DNA from: Gracilaria domingensis
Taxonomy: Eukaryota > Rhodophyta > Florideophyceae > Gracilariales > Gracilariaceae
Assembly (NCBI GenBank): GCA_022539475.1
Contig: VCMS01000020.1
Location: 124,001-188,000 of the forward strand
Reading direction: 5' to 3'
Length of the DNA stretch: 64,000 nt
Position 1 is the first letter of the stretch; each line of letters starts with the position of its first letter. Positions 1-10,129 of the stretch are shown one piece after another. The position numbers and the translations under genes are program-made. The notes below the pieces were generated by a model. The model was not told the origin of the DNA and did no database searches. It was given only the letters and a program-made list of their open reading frames with translations.

Positions 1-275
1 TCAGAGTGAGGCTCTTGTTGGTTCCAGACATCGACAGTTCGTCGGTCCTGGCTTTAGTAAGATGTTCAGAGCCAGTAAATGCCCAGCACTTCACTATCTT
101 ACAGTGATCGCGATGGCTAGTAGCAGTGGAAGACAAGAACTGAACAGGGCTAAGCTAACGACCGTACACAGTCACCGGCGAAGAGAGATCCAAGTAGAGT
201 CTGGCTACAAGGGTCGTGCTTCCCTTCCACAGGTTATAAACCTCACGCTACGACAACGTCGAACGTGTTACCGTT

Positions 276-415
276 GCTGAAGTGGGAACGATGGATGGGG
301 GCCCCAACTTGGGGCCATGCTGGGGAAGGCTCTACCGCAGAAGGGATCTCTGACGGACGATATGAAGGAGGAAAATGAGGAACCAAAGAAAAGACACAAC
401 GAGCGTCATGGATGA
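276..415 (+). pseudogene. 3' fragment of a small glycine-rich gene (paralog of 60929-61267)
   Basis: From about 314 the plus strand reads in one frame to a TGA at 413-415. It matches the C-terminal third of the 112-residue protein at 60929-61267, with shared runs AMLGKALPQKG and LTDDMKEEN and a basic His/Arg tail. Similarity continues past the stop for about 50 bases, to about 466, and weakly upstream to about 276 with a short insertion near 300. It is therefore a truncated genomic duplicate including 3' flank, not a domain match. There is no start codon and the 5' two thirds are missing. Gypsy element GypA begins at 472, right after the similarity ends, so that insertion or a rearrangement with it may have cut the copy. 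Bases 1-275 show no recognisable gene. Confidence 0.7.
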
Positions 416-471
416 TGGTAGAGGTGGCATTGTGCGTTTAGATGGTGCGTGACTGAGGTTGAGGTACAAAG

Positions 472-735
472 TGTAACGCAGTAGTAACACAAGGAGCTAC
501 TGTCTCCTTTATCGTCACCTTCATCCTTCACAGTGCTCGTCACAGAGCATCTTGCTCTGATGGATGTCACTGGTGGGACGTTTGTCGTTTGTAGAGAACC
601 GACAAGCAAGACTATAAATAAAGGAGCCAGACTTGCTTTGACCTTCTGAGGAAGGAGGCAAGCAGTTACCAGCGACTTTGAACAGTCTCTGGTCCATTTG
701 GCACTTCTGCAGACAGATCTCTCGATCCTGTTACA
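472..735 (+). repeat. GypA 5' LTR
   Basis: 264 bp, starts TGTAAC and ends GTTACA, and matches 5661-5924 at all but three positions. A TATA box (TATAAATA, about 613-620) is followed by a small hairpin (CCTTC/GAAGG arms around TGAG), where transcription would start. Confidence 0.95.
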
Positions 736-737
736 AT

Positions 738-749
738 TGGTAGCATCGA
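738..749 (+). other. GypA primer-binding site (initiator-Met-tRNA-like)
   Basis: TGGTAGCATCGA lies two bases after the 5' LTR. It would pair with a tRNA ending UCGAUGCUACCA. Known eukaryotic initiator Met tRNAs end in GCUACCA, so that is the likely primer. The same 12 bases follow the 5' LTR of the unrelated element CopB (54252-54263), which supports it as a genuine site. Confidence 0.75.
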
Positions 750-807
750 CTCTACGTTCCTCACCGCTGGAACAACTCGTTGGGTCCGTCCCACTGCTTT
801 ATCCAGG

Positions 808-2118
808 ATGCCCTTGGCTTGTCAATCGAAGTTGGGGAAGCGCGTTACTACACCCGCCCCGTCTTCTCGAAGTTCCGGTGTTCATTCGGTTCAGTCTAAT
901 GCACAGCCATCGCCGCACCCCGTCCATGCCTCCCCAGGTCCGACTGCTCCGCCGCATTCCGGCCAAGCTGGCACTCAGCCTTCTGTCCCGCCCGCGCCCT
1001 TCCAGAACACGTCCTCGGCACTTACCTCTGGAAATACCGCTCAATTCGACTCGAATCCCAACCAAGGCACTGTAGTTCCGCACGCCGAAGTTCTCTTGGC
1101 AATGATCCAAGAGCAGCAGCAGACCATGTCGATGGTTGTCTCCCAGATCCAAGCCTTTCAGTCTCGACTTGAACTTTCGCCACCGCATCCTCCGCAGCCT
1201 ACCTCATAGCCTCTGCAACAACCGAGCGACCGTATCGTCCCTTCTGCCCCTGCTCATCTTCCGCAGCAATTTCCAGCCCCAGCCCCGGTTTCTTCAGGTA
1301 CTACTACGTCAATGCTGCAGGTACTGAAGTCTGCAAACTTCTCGTCATATCACGGTCATGACAGTGAGCGAACTTCTATCAAGGTCCGCTCCTTCATTTC
1401 TGGGATTCGCAAAGTTACCGGTCTCTGCCCTACGGTCAGCGCAGCTCAGAAGGTCCATGTCGCAACGTGTCTATTTAAAGACAATGCAGACAGTTGGTTC
1501 AGCAGATTGAATCGTGAAGGACATTCCTTCGATAATCTCGACGAGTTGCAGGAAGCCATGCTGAGCGAATTCGTTCCTGCAAACGAAAAAGCTTCGGCTC
1601 GTGTCAACCTGATCCGCCTGAAGTATAAGAATGGTTCTCTTGAGAAGCATATCACCAAATTCCGTGAGTTGGTAGACATATGTGACACCCCTGTCACTGA
1701 GGCATTCACATTCTTCCAGCTCAGCCTCCCACTTCTGTTCAGGAAGAAGCTCTCTGTCCGCTTCCCGGATGGAAACCCCGCTCACATGTCCGATGTATAC
1801 AATTTTGTGCGAACTCTATACATCTCCGAGAAGTGGAGCGACAACTCCGAGGGCTCTTCCTCGAAGAATCGGCATGGAAAGGGGAAAGACCGCTCGTCGA
1901 AGTCCTCCAGGCAGACGGACCCCTCTCTCATTGGGAAGGATCTATCTGTTGAGTGTTGGGGTCCCGCTGACCCCCGCAACTCGCTGGAGAACACTATCTA
2001 CAGGGCACACGACCGCTGCATGAAATGTGGTAAGGGTCCGTGGAGCGACCCAGGTCACCCTTGTCGCACGACGGTGGCTGGCGCCTCGGCTCACCAGCTC
2101 AATCGTGCAAAAAACTAA
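808..2118 (+). pseudogene. gag: GypA gag (one nonsense mutation)
   Basis: One frame runs from ATG 808 to TAA 2116-2118 (about 436 codons) broken only by TAG at 1207-1209. The N-terminal part is Pro/Ser/Gln-rich. The middle, about 1312-1850, looks like a retrotransposon Gag capsid domain, with NADSWFSRL, the LDELQEAML stretch and FRELVDICD. A CxxC...H...C cluster near 2017-2070 (CMKCGKG, then GHPC) resembles a zinc knuckle for RNA binding. The gag frame ends on a slippery heptamer (2109-2115) that would feed ribosomes into pol in the -1 frame. The protein would form the particle around the RNA. The upstream start is preferred to the internal Met at 1312 because codons remain sensible across the TAG. 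Confidence 0.85.
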
Positions 2119-2139
2119 GCCTGCCGCACACCTGTGCGG
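2109..2139 (+). promoter_or_regulatory. -1 programmed ribosomal frameshift signal (gag-pol of GypA)
   Basis: In the gag frame the sequence reads A AAA AAC at 2109-2115, a canonical X XXY YYZ slippery heptamer, immediately followed by the gag stop TAA. Eight bases later a perfect stem-loop (CCGCACA / TGTGCGG, two-base loop, 2124-2139) follows. Pol is open in the -1 frame across this site. Heptamer, spacer length, hairpin and frame all fit the known retroviral and retrotransposon mechanism. Confidence 0.85.
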
Positions 2140-5100
2140 TCTCACGCAGTGCTCGATGGCCCATTCGTCTCTCTGCCATCGACGCTGAACCCGTCGGCGA
2201 GATGATCTACTCAGGCTCGCTCAATGGACACACAGTGGCATTCCACTTGGATCCCGGAGCGTCTCATGCCTTTGTCTCTCCGAACACTGCACGAAAGTGC
2301 AACCTCCTTCTCGAGCCCCCCGAATTCTCTCATACCGAACTTGGCAACAACTCTTTCGTGCCCATCCTCTACCAGGCACGAACATCAATATCTCTACTGG
2401 ATGAGTCAGTTCCCGTCTCCGTATACGTCATCGACATGAACGATTCAGACAACGGACTGCCCCTCATCACTGTCGGTCGCCAATGGCTTCGCACAGTTTG
2501 CCCGAATGTCGACTGGAAGGCGTATAGCCTAACCATCAGGCGCGCTGATGGTTGGCTCATGAAAGTGCTACCACGCTCCCAGACTGCATCCGCGAAGACT
2601 GCAATGAAGCCAACGGTGCCCACCATTACGTACAAACGTCTCCGTCGCCTTGTGAAACAGCAGAGCTGCGAACTGTACGCACTCCGTTTGCAGCCTCCCT
2701 CTGCTCCTTCCTCGTCCGTCGAATGCCACACCGAGCTGGCACCAATCGTCGACGAATTCGCGGACGTATTTAAAGAAGAACTACCGGCGGAACTCCCTCC
2801 TCAGCGAGAACACGATTTCGAAATCAACCTACTTCCAGGACAACCACCACCTGTGCGTCCTGTGATCAGGCTCTCAAACGAAGAGCTCAACATGCTTTGC
2901 AACACCTTGGAAGAGCTCCTTCGGAAAGGACTCATTCGACCGTCATCGTCACCGTTCGGAGCTCCAGTCTTTTTCGTTCGAAAGAAGTCTGGACAGCTGC
3001 GCCTCGTATGCGACTACCGTGCACTCAATCGCATAACGATTCCAGACGCCACCCCTCTAACGCTAATCGATGAGGCTCTGGATCAGGTCGCAGGCTCTAC
3101 TATCTTCTCCCAGATTGACCTTGTAGGCGCGTATCACCAAATGCGCATCAAGGAGGAGGACTGTCACAAGACCGCAATCAGAACGCGCTTCGGTTCCTTA
3201 GAATGGCGCGTGCTCTGTTTTGGCCTCTGCAACGCTCCAGCCGCCTTCTCTCGCCTTATTGCATCGGCCCTACGTCATCTGAAGGGAGAATGTCTCGTGC
3301 TCTACATCGACGACATCCTAATCTACAGTAAGTCAGTCGAGGAGCACAAACGTCATCTACGTGAGGTGCTGATGGCCTTACGAAAACACCGTCTCTATGC
3401 GAGGCTCAGCAAATGTGTGTTTGGCGTTCGCGAAGTGGAGTTTCTGGGCTTTACTGTTTCGGACAAAGGAGTTTCCACTCAGGATCGACTCGTCAGTTCT
3501 GTCCGCGATTGGCCTATTCCGTCTACGCTGAAGCACATCCAACAATTTGTTGGTCTTACGAACTTCTATCCCAGCTTCGTGCAGGGATACGCTGCTATCA
3601 TACAGCCGTTGACCGACTTGCTCCGCTCACATCATTTCGAGTGGAAGCCTACGCAGCAGTCGGCCGTCGACCGAATCAAGGCAGCCCTAACTTCGGCACC
3701 CGTCTTGGCCCATCCCGACCCGTTGAAGCAGTTCGTGCTTGCCACAGATGCTTCCAAGCACGCTGTTGGTGCCAAGCTGTCGAAAGATGGACACCCGGTT
3801 GCGTACCTGTCACAGCGATTGTCACCGGCCGAAAGCAATTGGGATACCGGCGATCAGGAGCTCCTTGCTGTCATGATTGCCCTCCGCATCTGGGGCCCAA
3901 ATCTCCGTGGTCGTCGCTTCCTGCTCCAGACCGATCACGACCCCATCCGTTACCTTCAGTCCAAACCGAAGCTTACAGGGCGGCAGTGTCGGTGGCTTGA
4001 TGAAATCCAAGAACACAGTTTCGACGTCGTCCACGTCCCTGGCAGACGCAACATAGTCCCCGACGCCCTCAGCCGCCGCCCTGATCATGTTCCTCCGCAG
4101 CTGCGCTCGCTGACTGCGACAGTTTCTAATCTACACCTGCGCGTCAGGGCAGTCTACGATGAAGATCCCTTGGCTCGTGAGGTCTTGTCTGACTCCTCCA
4201 CAACATCTGGCCCGTCCTCCGCGTACGCACATCGCATCGTCACGAATTTCTCAGTTGTCAACGGTCTTATCTTCTGGAGAGGCACGGGCTCACTGCGCCT
4301 CTACATCCCCGCTGGCGATATTCGTGACCACCTCACGCAATACTTCCACGGAGTTGGTCACATTGGCGCTGACAAGACGTACTTTTCGGCATCGCGAAGT
4401 GTATGTTGGCCACGTATGTATTGAGATATTCTGAAATATGTGTGCAACTGTCGCGAATGCCAGAGTAACAAGGCATCAAATCATCCCCCACAAGGGCTCC
4501 TCCAACCGCTACCGATACCTAACCGTTGCTGGGAGGTGGTTACGTTCGACTTTCTCACCGAGCTACCAACTTCCGAAAATGCGTTCGATACCATTTTGGT
4601 CATGGTTGACAAGCTCTCGAAGATGGCGATACTTATTCCGACGAGAAAAATGGCCACCGCACAGGACCCCGCCTTTCTATTCGACTCCCATCTCTACTCC
4701 AAGCATGGAGTTCCACACACCTTTGTCTCCGACCGTGATCCAAAGGTCGCATCCCGCTTCTGGCAATCCCTCACTCAGATCCTGAACGTGCGCAATAACA
4801 CATCCTCTACCGATCACCCGCAGACCGACGGCCAGTCAGAGAATATGATTCGAACACTCTCGGCCATGCTCCGTTCCTGTGTGCAAGCATCCCCCAAGTC
4901 ATGGGATAGAATACTTCCAACTTTGGAGTTCGAGTACAATTCAGCACGACACGCGAGCACCCGTCTGTCCCCTTTTGAGGTCGCACTCGGGTACATTCCG
5001 CATAGGGCTATGACTCGCTCCTTGGAACACTGTTCTGATCGATCACAAGCTGCCATCGATTATATAGAACAGCGGAACGCTATGGCTACTCTCGCTCGCG

Positions 5101-5215
5101 AACACCTTGCAAACGCAATTGCGACGCAGAAGTACCACGCCGACCGATCTCGTCGGGATGTTTCTTTCGAACCGGGGTCTCTGGTTCTGCTCCGCGCAGA
5201 TAACCTATCACTGAC

Positions 5216-5297
5216 TCGCCGCTCCACATTGCCAAAGAAGTGGCAGCCACGTTTTATCGCCGCTCCACACTGCCAAAGAAGTGGCAGCCACGTTTTA
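5216..5297 (+). repeat. 41-bp tandem duplication in GypA integrase
   Basis: Two adjacent 41-bp units (5216-5256 and 5257-5297) differ by one base. 41 is not a multiple of three, so the copy changes the reading frame of the integrase C-terminus. Confidence 0.9.
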
Positions 5298-5660
5298 TTG
5301 GCCCCTTTACCATTCGTGAAAGGCTCGGACCAGTCACCTACCGCATCGAGCTGCCTCCCAACATGCGCCGTGCGCATAACGTCTTTCACGTTTCGAAGCT
5401 CCGTCATTATCACAACGACAACAAGGGCCCGTTGGACGTTGTGATTGACAATGACGGCTCCGTGGAACAAGAAGTGGCAGAAGTAATTGCCCGCAAGACG
5501 TTTAACCGCTGCGTTTTCTACCTGGTGCAGTTTGCAGGTGAGTCCCGCGATGATGCAGTATGGTTGCCGAGAACGGCTTTGTCAAACTGCAAAGAAGCAG
5601 TCGCAGCCTTTCTAAAACACACGCTTCGATGAGGACATCTTCAGCGAAAGAAGGGGAGAG

Positions 5661-5924
5661 TGTAACGCAGTAGTAACACAAGGAGCTACTGTCTCCTTTA
5701 TCGTCACCTTCGTCCTTCACAGTGCTCGTCACAGAGCATCTTGCTCTGATGGATGTCACTGGTGGGACGTTTGTCGTTTGTAGAGAACCGACAAGCAAGA
5801 ATATAAATAAAGGAGCCAGACTTGCTTTGACCTTCTGAGGAAGGAGGCAAGCAGTTACCAGCGACTTTGAACAGTCTCTGGTCCATTTGGCACTTCTACA
5901 GACAGATCTCTCGATCCTGTTACA
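5661..5924 (+). repeat. GypA 3' LTR
   Basis: 264 bp, TGTAAC...GTTACA, three differences from the 5' LTR, and the same TATA box at about 5802-5809. The purine-rich GAAAGAAGGGGAGAG just before it is the polypurine tract. Confidence 0.95.
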
Positions 5925-5968
5925 ATTAGTCAGTCAGTCACTAGTCAAAATAAGTGACTAGTGACTGA
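5925..5968 (+). mobile_element. MITE1, left fragment
   Basis: Repeated GTCA/GACT-rich sequence matching one end of MITE2 (23231-23776, in reverse orientation). The outermost TIR bases are missing at the GypA junction. The rest of MITE1 continues at 15068 after the HarbA insertion. Confidence 0.75.
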
Positions 5969-6019
5969 GGCCCGTTCTTAACTAGCGTGAATTCACGCGT
6001 GAACGAAAACGTGAACGAG
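5969..6019 (+). repeat. HarbA left terminal inverted repeat
   Basis: First 17 bases are a perfect inverse of 15051-15067. The following CGTGAATTCACG and GCGTGAACG blocks also match the right end with one-base indels. It holds repeated CGTGAA units. Confidence 0.85.
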
Positions 6020-6291
6020 AATAATTTGAGAGCTTCAAAAAATTAAGTTCTGTAAGTAGGCACACGTTCAGGACGTGTAAGTCGCTGGAGCTCCTGATCT
6101 GACCCGGCGGGAGAGAGGGCTGATCCTCTCTCGTCGCATTGTGTGCACACACAGATCCCCTACCACCCGCAACTCTACACAACGGGGGATCAAGTTAAGT
6201 ATTCTGCGACGCAAGGCTACTTTCTATCAATGTGCTACATGGGGATCAAATCCATGCGCATAAATAAGTTCTGCGTCGATTATGCAGCGCA

Positions 6292-6329
6292 GCAAGGATA
6301 CGCATGTCGCGGCTAATGCGTATCCTTGC
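6292..6329. repeat. 14-bp inverted repeat near HarbA left end
   Basis: Arms GCAAGGATACGCAT (6292-6305) and ATGCGTATCCTTGC (6316-6329) are perfect complements around a 10-base spacer. It lies upstream of the transposase gene, so it may be a protein-binding site or leader hairpin. Confidence 0.85.
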
Positions 6330-6454
6330 AGCGATGAACCTATACTGGCTATGCTTGTACATCCTGTGTACGCCGATGCGGCGATTGCGTTCGGATCCGT
6401 CGCTATCAGACTGGCCATTTTGTCACAGAGCTTCATTGGGACATCCAAAAAGCA

Positions 6455-7729
6455 ATGGCGGCTATAATATCTTCCGGATTGCAATCGGGATTGACCTCGG
6501 TAATGCTCAACTCGTGCGTAATAGATCTCTACCGTTGCGCATTAGAGATATCAGAGAAGTCTTTACAAGTCAAGAAGCCATTACTACGTAGGCAGTCGTG
6601 CACTTTTCAGCGTACAACTTCTTTCGAGGATATTTCGTCGCGTCTGAACACTCGAAAATTTAAACGAGTCTTCCGGCTCTCCCGAGAAGAATTCAATGTA
6701 CTACACGAGAAGGCAAAACCGTTTATGAAAAAGAACCAGGAAATGGCCTCCCGATTTCGCAAGAATGTCATTCCGAGCAAAGATCGACTGGCCATAACAC
6801 TAAGAATGCTGTCTGGATCATCCTATTTGGATGTCATGATAGGTTTTCAGGTAGGCCATTCGACCGTTTACTCTATTTTTCACGAAACCAGGAAGGTTCT
6901 CTTACAAATTCTGCAATTGCCAGGAATTCCAACGTCAATTGATGACCTAAACAAGCTCTCTCTAGGATTCAAACAATCACGAAAAAATATGAGTCTCTTC
7001 ACTGGCTGCATTGGTGCGCTGGATGGAATTGCAATAAGGATCAGAAAGCCTTCTTGTCCTCATGCGGCTGCATTTTATGGACGGAAGGGCTTTTTCTCGC
7101 TTCCAGCGCAGGCTTTAGTAGATTCTCAGTATCGCTTTTTGGACGTCTCTATCCGATGTGTGGGATCAACGCATGAAGCTCTTGCGCATGCTGTTTCGGA
7201 TTTGGGCAGGTATCTGGCTGATCGAAAACTGCCCATTGAATTTTGGATTGTTGGAGATGAAGCGTACTTTTGCACCGAGAGCGTGATCGTCCCGATACCG
7301 AGGTCTCAGGTGACTTACCTCCATGAAGACGCATTTAATTTTTATCTCTCTTCACTGAGGGTGCATGTTGAACAAGCATTTGGCATACTTGTTGCACGCT
7401 GGCGTATTCTAGGTAAGTTGGAATACGACGTTGATATCTGTTGCGAGATCGTCTGTGTGTGCATGCGACTACATAACTTTTGTATCGACAACAGACAGAG
7501 TAGCTTAAAAGAGCTTACAGAGGAGGAAGTATGTGCGAGGAACGAAGACGTGAAAGCCTGGTACGCTCTCTGTAAAAATAGAGGTTGGGACGTTTCTGAC
7601 AGTGGTGGTGAGTATTTACGAAGGGAGGATGTTTCCAAAAAGAGGGAGTCTTTGGTGGCGATAATTGAAGAAAAAGGTCTTGCGCGCCCTACCGGTCTGG
7701 GAGTTCCGGATTGTTTTGAGGAACTGTGA
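6455..7729 (+). CDS. PIF/Harbinger DDE transposase (DDE_Tnp_4 type)
   Basis: 424 residues, close to the usual family length. Family landmarks in order: a helical N-terminal region with FRLSREEFNVL near residue 70, the stretch CIGALDGIAI with the first catalytic Asp near residue 192, a tyrosine/lysine strand FYGRKGFFS, the second Asp in VGDEAYF near residue 270, and the catalytic Glu in VEQAFGILVARW near residue 308, followed by the typical CMRLHNFCI. All three acidic residues are present and the frame is intact, so the enzyme may work. It would cut and paste the element by binding the terminal repeats, normally with a Myb/trihelix partner, and candidates for that lie at 12430-13221 and 13847-14743. 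A TATA-like CATAAATAA lies near 6259. The ATG at 6455 is the first Met, and an upstream exon cannot be excluded. Confidence 0.93.
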   Translation: MAAIISSGLQSGLTSVMLNSCVIDLYRCALEISEKSLQVKKPLLRRQSCTFQRTTSFEDISSRLNTRKFKRVFRLSREEFNVLHEKAKPFMKKNQEMASRFRKNVIPSKDRLAITLRMLSGSSYLDVMIGFQVGHSTVYSIFHETRKVLLQILQLPGIPTSIDDLNKLSLGFKQSRKNMSLFTGCIGALDGIAIRIRKPSCPHAAAFYGRKGFFSLPAQALVDSQYRFLDVSIRCVGSTHEALAHAVSDLGRYLADRKLPIEFWIVGDEAYFCTESVIVPIPRSQVTYLHEDAFNFYLSSLRVHVEQAFGILVARWRILGKLEYDVDICCEIVCVCMRLHNFCIDNRQSSLKELTEEEVCARNEDVKAWYALCKNRGWDVSDSGGEYLRREDVSKKRESLVAIIEEKGLARPTGLGVPDCFEEL

Positions 7730-7904
7730 TGGAGTGATCTCCAGTCCTATGGTCACCCTAACTCTCAAGTTCAAACTGTTTGCAATCGAAACCTTGTCTT
7801 TGTAAAGGGCGTTTTGCTCGCTAGGACACCGTTGGCGAGAACGCGTTCTTTCGTGGCTACTTCTACTCATGCAAGTTGTGCTGCGTTAATTCTACTGGAC
7901 GCAA

Positions 7905-7946
7905 TTGGGCCCGAACGACATCCGCACCGGTTCCCAGATGGCTTGC
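7905..7946 (+). repeat. 42-bp direct repeat, copy 1 (left of captured cassette)
   Basis: About 38 of 42 bases match 10809-10850. The shared core is CGACATCCGCACCGGTTC. The two copies bracket the stretch that holds the BiP and adenylate kinase remnants. Confidence 0.75.
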
Positions 7947-8045
7947 ATGGCCTACACGACGGCGGATCAATTGCATGAGCTTGGTATCACTCGCCGCTGA
8001 ACAAGCACTTCAATGTGAACTGCCCATTCCACTTTGATTACCTCG

Positions 8046-9480
8046 CTTACACACATGACTCTTCGAGTCTTTGTCCCATCCCGACACCGTTGGCCTCTGT
8101 ACACATCGCCGTACGGATACCACTCAAGTCAAACTTTCCCAACCATGTTGCAGTCCTTGGTCATAGTACGCTCGCATTCATACACCTGGATACTGACAAA
8201 ATCCTGGTTATCTTGATAATTGGTGAACGTTTGGCTCTTGCTGGCTGGCACCTTGGAGCTACGGCGGGTGATCTTGCTCATGACAGCGCTCACAGTCTCA
8301 ATACCCAGAGAGAGCGGTCACTGACAAGCTTCTGCACCTTTTGGATACGAGTAAAGCCAGCAACAAGCACAAATTCATGGATCTGACCCTTGGTCATATC
8401 AGCATCCTTGAGGACCTTCTCAACAGGTTTGAGAGTACGTCTGAACAAATCAAAGTTGAGGTCCTCATATCTGGCTTGAGTGAGAGTCTCAGAAGTCTTG
8501 ACCGCCAGAGAGAGACTCGATCTCAATGCGCACCTGGGTTTGGGAAGAGAGAGCACGCTTAGCCTTCTCCCATTCACGGCAAAGCTTTGAAAGAGCAAGC
8601 TTGTCCTTGGAAATATCCTTGCCAAACTTGGGCTTGAAGAGCTTCATCATATAATGCCTAACCCTCTGTCCAAAGTCTTTACCACGAAGATGAGTATCAC
8701 CGTTGGTAGCAAGGACTTCGAATACACTATCATCGATAGTGAAAAAAGTGACATCGAAGGTGCCTCCACCAAGGTCGAAGACCAGAACATTCTTCTCGCC
8801 CTTCTTGTTGAGACCATAAGCAATAGCTGCCGCAGTTGGTTCGTTCATAATTCGCATGACGTTAAGACTAGCGATGGTACCAGCTTCCTGGGCAGCCTTT
8901 CGCTTAGAGTCGTTCAAATAAGCCGACACAGTAATGACAGCGTTTTTGACTTCCTTGCCAAGATACTCCGCAGCGGTCTTCTTCATCTTTCCAAGAACCA
9001 TAGCGGAAATCTGTTCCGGAGAGAATGTCTTGTGTTCACCTTTGACATTGGTTAAAATCATGGGGTTGCCACCCTGATTGACGATCTTGTACGGCAAGAG
9101 CTTCTTGTCGCGTTGAACAGTGGCATCATAGTATTTTTGTCCGTTGAGACGTTTGACTTCGAAAACAGTGCTGACAGGATTCATGGCGGCCTGGTTCTGT
9201 GCCGCATCCCCAATCAGTCGCTCCTCAGAAGTGAAGGCCACGTATGAAGGCCTGATTCGATTTACTTGATCATTGGCGATGCGAGCAGTATTGGATTCAT
9301 TGGCGATGCGAGCAGCATTGGATTCTTGCACCAGAAACCAACAGCGGTTGACCTTATGAAGTTTGCTTTGCAGCAAGTTGCGCACAAAAGCCTCGCGAGA
9401 ATTCTCGGAGTCCACCACGAGAGATTCAGAAGTAAGCCACACGATGACGACTTCAAGAGGTGTATCGATGGGAAGATCTT
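8046..9480 (-). pseudogene. BiP-type Hsp70 pseudogene inside HarbA
   Basis: On the minus strand most of an ER-type Hsp70 can be followed: [77 protein letters not shown], then after frameshifts [19 protein letters not shown] and [15 protein letters not shown]. In a further frame it continues with [18 protein letters not shown] and [14 protein letters not shown]. Hsp70 is an ATP-driven chaperone, and the EERLIGDAA...FEVKRL wording is closest to BiP. The N-terminal ATPase start is missing and replaced by unrelated sequence up to 9622. At least two frameshifts (near 8500 and 8100) and an internal deletion of about 50 codons near 8310 are visible. It is dead and most simply a host gene copy captured by the transposon. 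Confidence 0.9.
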
Positions 9481-9789
9481 CAGCCTTCGCAAGAGACTTG
9501 ATCTCACCGGGAAACCAGAGTGGTTTTTCTTTGATGAAAGCATGGGATGACGCTGTGGGGCAATGCGCTCTCTCAGGATCCTCAGACTTCGATTTTATCA
9601 CTGTTGCAAAAACTGTGAACAACTGTCACTCTCGAGTATGTGCGAAAAAGCAAAGAACTGAGACTGCAATAGATTACATCGCGAGAAAGGTAATCAATAC
9701 TGTCAAAGAATCATGTTCGTCGCCTGAAACGTAAGGAAGGAATCTCTAAAGAGAACGTCCCGATATGGTCTCGTTAGTGTTGGAGGACA

Positions 9790-10044
9790 TCTTTGCAATT
9801 TTGTCACCGTCTTAGAAGGGTTATAACCTTTTTGCAAGTGACATATGTAGGCAAACGCTATCAGCGTAATCGCATCGCCAATGACGAGGTCGACGACACG
9901 ACGACCTAAGTCCGAAAAACTGGATGTTCCTGCAGAATTAGGAATATCTGCGGTGTCCTGACCACTCCTGTTGACGTCCTCGTCAGGAAGCGCTCCTCGC
10001 TCGTATGCCTCTTCCGCACGTCTACCAAACTCTGAAACTGGCAT
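9790..10044 (-). other. Possible fragment of a membrane-protein gene
   Basis: The minus-strand stretch reads RRVVDLVIGDAITLIAFAYI, which faintly recalls the start of DUF3054-type membrane proteins (GD..tLl.FA.IGR). It lies between the adenylate kinase and BiP remnants and ends in unrelated codons. The resemblance is from memory of the family pattern and is weak. Confidence 0.2.
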
Positions 10045-10129
10045 GTACAGCGAAGAACCCGAATCGGTACTACCGGACCCTGATCACCAGCTTCATTCTT
10101 TGCAGATTCATAATCATGGCTGTTCGAAG

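Larger units (their letters stand above)
2040..5632 (+). pseudogene. pol: GypA pol: protease, RT, RNase H, integrase, chromodomain
   Basis: Open from 2040 to TGA 4422-4424, resuming in the same frame to 5444. Protease motif LDPGAS near residue 70 (normally DSG, so probably dead). RT has the CDYRALN block and YIDD near residue 421. RNase H begins with LATDASK near residue 568. Integrase has a CNCREC zinc cluster, then D (FDFLT, near 4548), D (SDRDP, near 4729) and E (GQSEN, near 4838). The TGA falls where related integrases have Trp (WPRMY-W). A 41-bp duplication at 5216-5297 shifts frame, and the end continues in another frame at 5240-5632, with HNVFHVSKLR and a chromodomain-like tail (CVFYLVQFAG, DDAVWLP). 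Start 2040 is just the first Met, because real translation would enter through the frameshift at 2109. Confidence 0.9.
472..5924 (+). mobile_element. GypA: Ty3/gypsy LTR retrotransposon with chromodomain, inactive
   Basis: Two 264-bp LTRs bound a gag-pol interior in the order gag, protease, RT, RNase H, integrase, chromodomain, which is the Ty3/gypsy (chromovirus) order. LTR ends form TGTAAC...GTTACA. A primer-binding site follows the 5' LTR and a purine tract (5646-5660) precedes the 3' LTR. The LTRs differ at three bases, so insertion was fairly recent. Flanks differ (CAAAG on the left, ATTAG on the right), so there is no target-site duplication, which suggests rearrangement at one end. The right end abuts a truncated MITE. 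Lesions: TAG in gag (1207-1209), protease DSG changed to DPG, TGA in integrase (4422-4424), and a 41-bp tandem duplication that shifts the integrase frame. Confidence 0.95.
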
